Shown here piece after piece: positions 14,414-20,197 of a stretch of DNA of 20,197 nt (position 1 is its first letter; each line of letters begins with the position of its first letter). A program made the translations under genes and the position numbers. The notes beneath the pieces are model-generated. The model ran no database searches. It had not been told where the DNA came from and was given only the letters and a program-made list of their open reading frames with translations. Location of the stretch: the NCBI GenBank assembly GCA_009843625.1, contig VYDD01000456.1:1-20197 (forward strand), given 5' to 3'. This DNA comes from Gammaproteobacteria bacterium. GTDB taxonomy: Bacteria > Gemmatimonadota > Gemmatimonadetes > Longimicrobiales > Gaopeijiaceae.

Positions 14414-15331
14414 TCAATCCCCGAACGCGGCTTCCGCGAGCCGCTTCTTGTACCACTCGGGGAACCCCTTGGTGACCGCGCCGTCGAAGCGTTTCTCGAA
14501 GTGCTTCCACAGGCGGTCCTTGAGGTCGTCCAGGCACTCCTCGCGCACGTCCTCGCGGATGTGGCGGATGATCCTGCCGATCTCGACCGGGGTGCCGCCT
14601 TCGATCAGCCCCTCGGCCAGGAGCCCGGTCACCACCTTCTCCCAGCGGGACGGGCCGGACACCGACTCCGCCAGGACCTTCAGGAACTCGGTCTGCCTGA
14701 GGCGCTTCCAATCGGGGTTGCCGGCATGGGCCTCCTTGAACTTCTCCGAGACGAACTTGGCCCGGATCGGAAGACCATCCTCGCCGAACAGGGGAACCTC
14801 GTGGGCACGCTTGATGACCACGCCCTCGATCCTGGGCCCGCCCAGGAACGACTCCAGCTCCAGCAGCTTCTCCAGCCGGGCCGGGCTCGACAGCATCCCC
14901 TCGAACAGGAGGGGCACCGCCTCGATCCCCAGCCGGGTCGCCACCCGGGTCTTTTCCTCGTAACCGAGGTAGTCCTCGGTGCCGGCGTCGACATCGAAGA
15001 GAGCGATGTAGCCCTGCGGCACACGGCCATAGGCGAGTGTGTTGTGGCGCGGCCGGCCCACCGCCTCGCCGCGATAAACGACGCCCGGCGACAGCAGGCC
15101 ATCTGCGGCCATCCGCCGGATGGACGCGACAGACGGGGCGAAGAGGTTCGGCGGCTCGTCCAGATCGAGCGTGAGCCGTTTGGAGCGGGCCGACAGGCGC
15201 GGCGGATCGCCTACCAGACCCCAACTGATCTGCGAGCCGTCCACCTTCTCTTCCACGGCGACGGGCTTGTCGAGCAGTCCCTTCGTCGCACGATGGCCGA
15301 GGGCGAAGATCTTTCCGTAGCGTCCCAGCAT
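14414..15331 (-). CDS. Rnl2-like RNA ligase family protein
   Basis: 305 residues from the ATG at 15331; the frame is open for 71 more codons, but that part is an Arg/Ser-rich low-complexity reading of intergenic DNA. Nucleotidyltransferase motifs are all present: I, K29 in EEKVDGSQI (site of AMP attachment); III, 'YRGEAV' (86-91); IIIa, 'YIALFDVD' (108-115); IV, 'EGVVIKR' (169-175); V, 'RAKFVS' with K192. This pattern fits T4 Rnl2-type RNA ligases, which seal 3'-OH/5'-phosphate RNA ends using ATP. A helical C-terminal part (200-305) follows. No end-healing kinase/phosphatase is adjacent. It sits tail-to-tail with a nuclease gene and head-to-head with a DNA ligase gene, suggesting a role in nucleic acid repair. 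Confidence 0.82.
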   Translation of the reverse strand: MLGRYGKIFALGHRATKGLLDKPVAVEEKVDGSQISWGLVGDPPRLSARSKRLTLDLDEPPNLFAPSVASIRRMAADGLLSPGVVYRGEAVGRPRHNTLAYGRVPQGYIALFDVDAGTEDYLGYEEKTRVATRLGIEAVPLLFEGMLSSPARLEKLLELESFLGGPRIEGVVIKRAHEVPLFGEDGLPIRAKFVSEKFKEAHAGNPDWKRLRQTEFLKVLAESVSGPSRWEKVVTGLLAEGLIEGGTPVEIGRIIRHIREDVREECLDDLKDRLWKHFEKRFDGAVTKGFPEWYKKRLAEAAFGD

Positions 15332-15667
15332 GGTTCTCGTCCGCGTGGAGGTCTGGCTCGCGACAGAGTGTCGAGAGCTTCTCGCGGCGCGAGAACCGGG
15401 ATCGGCGGCCGACGGAAGTCGGCTGTGGCTTCGCGTGATGATGCGCCGGGCTGCAGCGTCACGGAATAAGCGTGGCCGAGGCCTTCCGGTCAAGAGGGCC
15501 ACGGGCGCTCTTGGCCGCCGGACCAGGAGGCTCTCCGTGCGCACCGAATCCCCCCGGAGCGTGGCCAGGGTGTTGAGGTTATCGTTGTGTCATTCGTCAC
15601 CGCTGGCGGGCACAATCCACAACCGGACCCGGCCCGAGGAGCCTCCCGACCCCTTGAGAACCAGGAC
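15332..15667. other. 336-bp divergent intergenic region between RNA ligase and DNA ligase genes
   Basis: No gene is supported here; the open frames are Arg/Ser-rich and lack family features. It holds two abutting inverted repeats at 15356-15395 close to the RNA ligase start. No convincing -10/-35 pair was found for either gene. A GTG at 15587 could extend the DNA ligase by 27 residues, but family alignment favours 15668. Confidence 0.6.
15356..15395. promoter_or_regulatory. Two adjacent inverted repeats upstream of the RNA ligase gene
   Basis: First repeat: arms GCTCGCGACA (15356-15365) and TGTCGAGAGC (15369-15378), nine of ten positions complementary, 3-bp centre. Second, starting at the next base: TTCTCGCG (15379-15386) and CGCGAGAA (15388-15395), perfect with a 1-bp centre. 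They lie 25-64 bp upstream of the RNA ligase ATG and share the TCGCG core. Either an operator cluster for a dimeric regulator or a structured leader RNA. Confidence 0.5.
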
Positions 15668-17737
15668 GTGACCGCGACCGAGGGGGAAGTTCGGCATCGA
15701 GCCGACCGCCTGCGCGCCGAGATCAGGCGCCACGACCGCCTCTACCATGTCGAGAACCGGCCGGAGATCTCGGACGGCGCCTACGACGGGCTGTTTCGCG
15801 AGCTTCAGGCCATCGAGGAGGAGTTTCCACACCTCCTGACCCCCGACTCGCCCACACAGCGGGTCGGGGCGGATCCGCTTTCGGAGCTTCCGGTGGTGCG
15901 GCATGTGGTGGCCATGCTGTCACTCGATTCGTCCGAATCGGAAGAGGATCTGCGCCGCTTCGACGAGCGGGTGTGCAAGGCCGTGGATGGCCCGGTTGAA
16001 TACCTCGTGGAGCCCAAGCTGGATGGGTCCTCGCTGGAAGTGGTCTACGTGGATGGGGTGCTGGACCGCGCCGTGACGCGGGGGAACGGGGTGGAGGGCG
16101 AGGGCGTCACCGAGAATGCGCGTACGATCCCTTCGGTGCCGCTGCGGCTACACGCCGGCCGCGACCCGCTCCCGATCCCATCCCTGCTCGCAGTCCGCGG
16201 CGAAGTCCTCATGTACCTCTCGTCCTTCGAGGAATTGAACCGGACCCGCGTCGAAGCCGGCCTCGAACCCTACGCCAACCCCCGCAACGCGGCGGCTGGA
16301 GCGCTCCGGCAGCTGGACTCGCGCATCACGCGCACCCGGCCGCTGGAGTTCTTCGCCTTCGACATCCTGGACGTCAGGTGGACGGCCTCCGGCACCGGGG
16401 ACGGAGAGGCCTCCGCCACTGAAGAAGCGATGGGATTCGACACCGACGAGCAGGCGGTGGAGGCGCTGCGCGGCTGGGGGCTGCGGCTGCCGGACCGCAC
16501 CCGAAGGGTTGCGGACATCGACGAAGCCATCGCCTATCACGGCGAGTTCGCGCGCGACCGGGAGGACCTCGATTACGAGATCGACGGAGTGGTGCTGAAG
16601 CTGAACGCGCTGGCCCCGCGTGCCGCGCTGGGGAGCACGTCCCACCATCCGAGGTGGGCGTTCGCATTCAAGTTTGCGCCCCGGCAGGAAGTGACCCGCC
16701 TGGAGCGCATCACCGTGCAGGTCGGCCGCACCGGCAAGCTGACCCCGCTCGCCCTGCTGCGCCCCGTGGAGGTTGGGGGCGTGACCGTGTCGCGCGCCTC
16801 GCTGCACAACCGCGAGGAGCTGGAGCGCAAGGATGTGCGCGCGGGCGACCTGGTCCGCATTCAGCGCGCGGGCGACGTCATTCCGCAGGTGGTCGAGCGG
16901 GTGGAGGAGCCCGGGCGGGCGCGCGGCGAACCCTTCCGGATGCCCGAGGAGTGCCCCCGGTGCGGCGCGGCCGTGGTGGAAGAGGGGCCGTTCGTGGTGT
17001 GTTCGAATCGCCTGGGCTGTCCGGCGCAACTGGAACGCGGCATCGAGCATTTCGTGTCGCGGGGCGGGCTCGACATCGAGGGCCTGGGCTCGGAGACGGT
17101 CGCGTTGCTGGTCGGTGAGGGCCTGGTGCGCGAGCCCGCCGACCTCTTCGATCTGACGCCGGACGACCTCCTCGAGCTCGAGGGTTTCGCGGAAACCAGG
17201 TCGCGCAAGCTGGCGGCGGCGATTCAGAGCGCGAGGAAGACGGAACTCGCGCGCTTCATCTACGGCCTGGGCATCCCCGAGGTGGGAGCCACGGTGGCGC
17301 GGGTGCTGGCCACGGAGTTCCGCGACCTCACGGTCCTGCGCGAAACCACGGCGGAGCGGCTGGAGGAGGTGGAAGGGATCGGGCCCATCATGTCGGAGAA
17401 GATCACGGAATTCTTCAACGATGATGCCCGGGCCGCTTCCGTCGATGCCATTCTGTCCAAGGGCTTCGACCTGATTCCTCCGCCCGAGCGAGAGAGCGGG
17501 CGACGCGATGGCGAGAGCGTTGTGTTTACCGGCAGGCTCAAGTCCGTCACGCGGTCCGAGGCGAAGAAGCGCGTCGAGGGCCGGGGCGACAGGGTGGTTT
17601 CGTCGGTCAGTTCCAGGACCGGCTATCTTGTAAAAGGCGAGAGGCCGGGATCCAAGGCCGACAAGGCGGAAAAACTCGGCGTGACTGTTCTGGACGAGGA
17701 AGCCTTCCTGGAGCGCTACCCCGCGGCTGAGACCTGA
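15668..17737 (+). CDS. ligA: NAD-dependent DNA ligase LigA, sequence-divergent
   Basis: 689 residues from the GTG at 15668, normal LigA length. Domains: Ia NMN-binding 'YHVENRPEISDGAYD' (26-40) and 'TPDSPTQRVG'; adenylation with K117 in EPKLDGSS; motif III 'AVRGEVLMY'; motif IV 'YEIDGVVLKLN'; motif V 'WAFAFKFAP'; OB fold with 'VGRTGKLTPLALL' and 'SLHN'; four-Cys zinc finger about 429-454 (CPRC ... CSNRLGC); helix-hairpin-helix region; BRCT domain from about 617. All catalytic parts are present, so it should seal nicks using NAD+. Several usually invariant spots differ: 'HVVAMLSL' for HxxPMLSL, KLDGSS for KxDGLA, 'FFAFDIL' for FFAYG. It could be the sole ligase or a paralog. The ribosome binding site is weak. 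Confidence 0.93.
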   Translation: MTATEGEVRHRADRLRAEIRRHDRLYHVENRPEISDGAYDGLFRELQAIEEEFPHLLTPDSPTQRVGADPLSELPVVRHVVAMLSLDSSESEEDLRRFDERVCKAVDGPVEYLVEPKLDGSSLEVVYVDGVLDRAVTRGNGVEGEGVTENARTIPSVPLRLHAGRDPLPIPSLLAVRGEVLMYLSSFEELNRTRVEAGLEPYANPRNAAAGALRQLDSRITRTRPLEFFAFDILDVRWTASGTGDGEASATEEAMGFDTDEQAVEALRGWGLRLPDRTRRVADIDEAIAYHGEFARDREDLDYEIDGVVLKLNALAPRAALGSTSHHPRWAFAFKFAPRQEVTRLERITVQVGRTGKLTPLALLRPVEVGGVTVSRASLHNREELERKDVRAGDLVRIQRAGDVIPQVVERVEEPGRARGEPFRMPEECPRCGAAVVEEGPFVVCSNRLGCPAQLERGIEHFVSRGGLDIEGLGSETVALLVGEGLVREPADLFDLTPDDLLELEGFAETRSRKLAAAIQSARKTELARFIYGLGIPEVGATVARVLATEFRDLTVLRETTAERLEEVEGIGPIMSEKITEFFNDDARAASVDAILSKGFDLIPPPERESGRRDGESVVFTGRLKSVTRSEAKKRVEGRGDRVVSSVSSRTGYLVKGERPGSKADKAEKLGVTVLDEEAFLERYPAAET

Positions 17738-17745
17738 CGTCCGGT

Positions 17746-17799
17746 GCGCGATTTCAGCGGTGCGTTTATCGTTCGTGGCATGAAACCCCCGAATCGCGC
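17746..17799. repeat. Spaced inverted repeat after ligA
   Basis: GCGCGATT (17746-17753) and AATCGCGC (17792-17799) are exact inverted copies separated by 38 bp, between the ligA stop and the exchanger start. The wide spacing and missing T-run make a standard terminator doubtful; it may be chance or a regulatory pair. Confidence 0.25.
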
Positions 17800-17838
17800 C
17801 TCCAGCCGCCGCTCCACGGCCCCGTCCAGGTAACCGGA

Positions 17839-18801
17839 TTGTATCTCGCGGCCTTGGGGCTGTTGGCGGGCGTGATCGGCCTCTATCTCGGCGCCCACTG
17901 GCTCGTTTTTGGCGCAGCCGGCCTGGGCAGGACGATCGGGGCGCGGCCCATCGTGGTGGGCCTGACCGTGGTCTCCCTTGGCACGTCCGCGCCCGAGCTG
18001 GTGGTGTGTGTGCTCGCGGCCATCGGGGGGAGTTCCGACCTGGCGATCGGCAACGCCCTCGGCTCCAATCTCGCCAACGTCGGCCTGATCCTCGCTGTCA
18101 CCGCCATCGTCCAGCCGCTCGGCGTCAACCGGCGCATGGTGGTACGCGAGATTCCCGCCATGCTCGCGATCACCGTGCTGGCCTATCCGCTGATCGCCGA
18201 CCAGTACGCATCCCGGCTGGACGGGGCGGTTCTTCTGGGCGTGCTCGTGATCTACCTGGGCGCTCTGCTGCGCTCGGCGCGCCGCGAGACCCCCGAGATC
18301 CTCAAGGAGTTCGAGGCGTTTTCCGAGGATGATGCCCGTGCGAAGCCGACATCGGTCACGAAGAACGTCCTGCTGGTCCTCCTGGGATCGGGACTTCTGG
18401 TGCTGGGCGGGAGGCTGATCGTAGTCAGCGCAATCGATATCGCCACGGGGATGGGCATCTCGGAGCTGCTCATCGGCGGAACCGTCGTCGCCATCGGCAC
18501 CTCGCTGCCCGAACTGGCCACCTCGGTGGTCGCGGCGACCCGCAACGAGGCGGATATCGCCGTCGGCAACGTCATCGGCTCCAACATCTTCAATCTGACG
18601 GCGGTCCTGGGCACCGCAGCCGTCATCGAACCGCTCTCGGTCGCCTCGGGCGTGCTGGGCCGCGAGTTCCTCGCGATGTTCATCCTGTCGGCGCTGGTGT
18701 GGCCGATGGCGTGGTCCGCGCTCAAGGTGCGGCGCTGGGAGGGATTTATGCTCCTGGCGCTCTACGCCGCATTCTGGCTGTGGCTGGGGGGGAGCGCATG
18801 A
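17839..18801 (+). CDS. CaCA-family cation exchanger (Na+/Ca2+ exchanger-like)
   Basis: 320 residues from a TTG at 17839; no in-frame ATG or GTG was found upstream, and translation from here begins with the first membrane helix as usual for the family. Two inverted alpha repeats are clear: alpha-1 'GLTVVSLGTSAPE' with E53 and 'AIGNALGSNLANVG' (about 41-82), alpha-2 'GGTVVAIGTSLPE' with E225 and 'AVGNVIGSNIFN' (about 213-252). The glutamates bind the transported cation. About ten membrane helices, with a cytoplasmic loop near 145-175 ('RSARRETPEILKEFEAF'). It should exchange Na+, K+ or H+ for Ca2+ across the inner membrane; ion preference is not readable. Its stop overlaps the next start (ATGA). 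Confidence 0.9.
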   Translation: MYLAALGLLAGVIGLYLGAHWLVFGAAGLGRTIGARPIVVGLTVVSLGTSAPELVVCVLAAIGGSSDLAIGNALGSNLANVGLILAVTAIVQPLGVNRRMVVREIPAMLAITVLAYPLIADQYASRLDGAVLLGVLVIYLGALLRSARRETPEILKEFEAFSEDDARAKPTSVTKNVLLVLLGSGLLVLGGRLIVVSAIDIATGMGISELLIGGTVVAIGTSLPELATSVVAATRNEADIAVGNVIGSNIFNLTAVLGTAAVIEPLSVASGVLGREFLAMFILSALVWPMAWSALKVRRWEGFMLLALYAAFWLWLGGSA

Positions 18802-19931
18802 GCAGATCCGACATGGAATCCGCGCTGGAGCGCTGGCAGGAGGCCGGGCTCATCTCCGGCGAGCTGGCCGAGCGGCTGCGGGAGGAGCACGCGCACAGCC
18901 AGCGGCGCGGGCGTCGCCGGTTTCTGCAGTACGCCGTCGCGGGAATGGCGGGCATTCTGCTGGTGATCGCCGCGGTCACCTTCTTCGCCTGGTCCTGGCC
19001 CGAACTGGGGCCCGGGGCGCGCACCTGCGTGATCGCCGGGACGGGGATCGCGATCGTGCTGCTGGGGATGCGGCTCGAGGCCGCGCGGCGCTACGTGCCG
19101 GTGACCTACGCGCTCCAGACCAGCGGTCTGATCCTGCTTCTCGCCGCCTGCGTGTACTCCATGGAGGCCTGGGACAACACGACGCCGGGCGGCGTCTTGG
19201 TCGGCCTTCTCGCCCTGGCCACTCCGGCTGCGACCATCCCCGTCTTCGTGCGCCGCAACCCGATCATGCCGGCTGCGGGAACGGCGCTCGGGTACGGATT
19301 TCTGGCGGCGTTTCTCTTCAGAGCTTTCGATCTCGACGCCGACATCATCATCTGGATCCTCGACGGGGCGCTGGCGGCTACCCTGGTGGTTCTTGCGCTG
19401 CTGATGCGCGCCGGACACGCTCCGTCCGTCTCGCGCCGAACGCTGTACGCCTTCACGGTCAGTCTGTACGCGGGCTATCCGATGGCCGGCATGACCGCGG
19501 CCGGGCCTCTCGAACTGGGCGAGGAGACGCTTCTCGCGCTCGACGCGTGGCTGGTGCTGGTCACGGGGCTGGCGCTCTGGGGCATCCATCGCGCCCCGGC
19601 GATGCTGCGAAGCGCCCGTTACAGCCTTCACCTCGCGGCGTCGGTCCTGATCGCCATTCCTCTGGGCTTCGGGACCACGCTCGAGGTGTACGATCTTCCT
19701 CCGCCGGGAGCCGCGGCCGTGCTGGCCGGGGCCGGGGCCGCCGGGCTGTGGTACGGGCTGCGCCAGGATGCGCGCCCGCTGGTGCTCTGCTCGTGCGCGA
19801 CCATCGTCAGCGCCGCCTGGTACCTGGGCGTGGATGCGGGAGAGCGTCTGGGGACGGTGCTCGCGCTGGCGTTTACGGCGGCGCTCTTCTTCTGGGTGGC
19901 CACCCGGCTGGGCAGGGGGAAGGAGGCATGA
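18798..19931 (+). CDS. DUF2157-like multi-pass membrane protein
   Basis: 377 residues, ATG at 18798 inside ATGA with the exchanger stop, so translation is probably coupled. The N-terminal ~40 residues are soluble and helical ('MESALERWQEAGLISGELAERLREEHA'), the pattern of DUF2157 proteins (short cytoplasmic head with 'W...G.I....A..L'), followed by roughly ten hydrophobic helices ('YAVAGMAGILLVIAAVTFFAW', 'GILLL/LLLAACVY' regions and others). Function is unknown for the family. The coupling to an ion exchanger gene and position directly before fabI suggest envelope-related expression, but no more can be said. Confidence 0.75.
   Translation: MSRSDMESALERWQEAGLISGELAERLREEHAHSQRRGRRRFLQYAVAGMAGILLVIAAVTFFAWSWPELGPGARTCVIAGTGIAIVLLGMRLEAARRYVPVTYALQTSGLILLLAACVYSMEAWDNTTPGGVLVGLLALATPAATIPVFVRRNPIMPAAGTALGYGFLAAFLFRAFDLDADIIIWILDGALAATLVVLALLMRAGHAPSVSRRTLYAFTVSLYAGYPMAGMTAAGPLELGEETLLALDAWLVLVTGLALWGIHRAPAMLRSARYSLHLAASVLIAIPLGFGTTLEVYDLPPPGAAAVLAGAGAAGLWYGLRQDARPLVLCSCATIVSAAWYLGVDAGERLGTVLALAFTAALFFWVATRLGRGKEA
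19920..19926 (+). promoter_or_regulatory. Strong Shine-Dalgarno of fabI inside the preceding gene
   Basis: AAGGAGG ends 6 bp before the fabI ATG at 19933 and lies within the last codons of the membrane protein gene. It fixes the fabI start and shows that fabI is translated from the same transcript. Confidence 0.7.
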
Positions 19932-19932
19932 A

Positions 19933-20197
19933 ATGCTTGGGATAGATTTGGGCGGCAAGCGCGCGTTCATCGCCGGGGTTGCGGACGACAGGGGGTACGG
20001 CTGGGCCATCGCCCGGGCGCTGGCTGCGGCCGGCGCCACGATCTGCCTGGGCACCTGGCCGCCGGTGATGCGCATCTTCCGGATGAGCCTGAAGAGGGGA
20101 AGGCTGGATCGCTCGCTCCCGGGCGGAGGCCCACAGGGATACGAGAAAATCAAAGAAAACGAAGCAAACAAAGAAACCGAAGACGAAATAGGAGAAA
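19933..20197 (+). CDS. fabI: Enoyl-[acyl-carrier-protein] reductase (NADH), plant-type FabI, N-terminal part
   Basis: 88 residues visible, ATG at 19933, cut by the window end. 'MLGIDLGGKRAFIAGVADDRGYGWAIARALAAAGATICLGTWPPVMRIF' is the NAD-binding start of the plant/apicomplexan-like branch of FabI (GVADDxGYGW and LGTW with the extra loop 'SLKRGRLDRSLPGGG'). The enzyme does the last reduction in fatty-acid chain elongation. One base separates its ATG from the upstream stop, so it belongs to the exchanger/DUF2157 transcript. After 'LPGGG' the reading becomes a Lys/Glu/Asn-rich string that does not resemble FabI; the last ~60 bases may be wrong (see separate entry). Confidence 0.85.
   Translation, partial: MLGIDLGGKRAFIAGVADDRGYGWAIARALAAAGATICLGTWPPVMRIFRMSLKRGRLDRSLPGGGPQGYEKIKENEANKETEDEIGE
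20137..20197. other. A-rich terminal stretch, probable sequence anomaly
   Basis: In the last 61 bases about 36 are A and only three are T, against a 65-70% GC gene before it. The encoded residues (YEKIKENEANKETEDEIGE) do not match the expected FabI continuation. This may be low-quality or artefactual contig-end sequence rather than genomic DNA, but a real insertion cannot be excluded. Confidence 0.55.

Noticed and set aside
15587..15667. GTG at 15587 as ligA start
   Set aside because: The added 27 residues (Pro/Gly/Arg-rich) precede the normal LigA N-terminal helix and lack family similarity; GTG 15668 gives usual length.

Overview
This is a 20.2 kb, high-GC (roughly 65-70% by eye) bacterial chromosome segment. 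It carries a complete SUF iron-sulfur assembly operon, an exported amidohydrolase, a TPR lipoprotein, NAD-dependent DNA ligase and a plant-type enoyl-ACP reductase. This mix suggests a free-living, Gram-negative-type bacterium, and Gemmatimonadota or a relative is my best guess. That guess is inference from gene style; no rRNA or tRNA is present to support it.

Layout. Positions 1-624 (+) hold the 3' part of a zinc-type dehydrogenase. Positions 668-6484 (-) hold a SUF operon transcribed sufC-sufB-sufD-Rieske ferredoxin-sufS-sufU: an ATPase/scaffold complex (BCD), a cysteine desulfurase (S), its sulfur acceptor (U) and a small [2Fe-2S] Rieske protein whose stop overlaps the sufS start. Upstream of sufC is a good sigma70-like promoter bracketed by two copies of a 10-bp direct repeat exactly 31 bp apart, followed by an 11-bp palindrome and a leader hairpin. 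Positions 6644-10586 (-) hold a probable three-gene unit: exported amidohydrolase, fold-type I (class V) PLP enzyme and TPR lipoprotein.

Positions 10.7-15.3 kb form an accessory segment that looks like a small defence or stress island. It contains a TIR-domain protein (+), a 62-codon orphan gene with a strong Shine-Dalgarno (+), a VapC-type PIN toxin with two tandemly duplicated VapB-type antitoxins (-), a PD-(D/E)XK nuclease of the PDDEXK_4 type (+) and an Rnl2-like RNA ligase (-). The nuclease and RNA ligase genes converge with only 4 bp between them. The RNA ligase is divergent from a full-length but motif-divergent LigA (+), and the shared intergenic region carries two abutting inverted repeats just upstream of the RNA ligase start.

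Positions 17.8-20.2 kb (+) return to housekeeping-type genes: a CaCA-family cation exchanger overlapping a DUF2157-like membrane protein gene, then fabI one base later, cut by the window end. The last ~60 bases are abnormally A-rich and do not look like the continuation of fabI.

The most interesting parts are the nuclease/ligase/TIR/toxin cluster with its duplicated antitoxin, the inverted-repeat cluster between the two ligases, and the repeat-flanked suf promoter. No CRISPR array, insertion sequence, tRNA or rRNA was seen.
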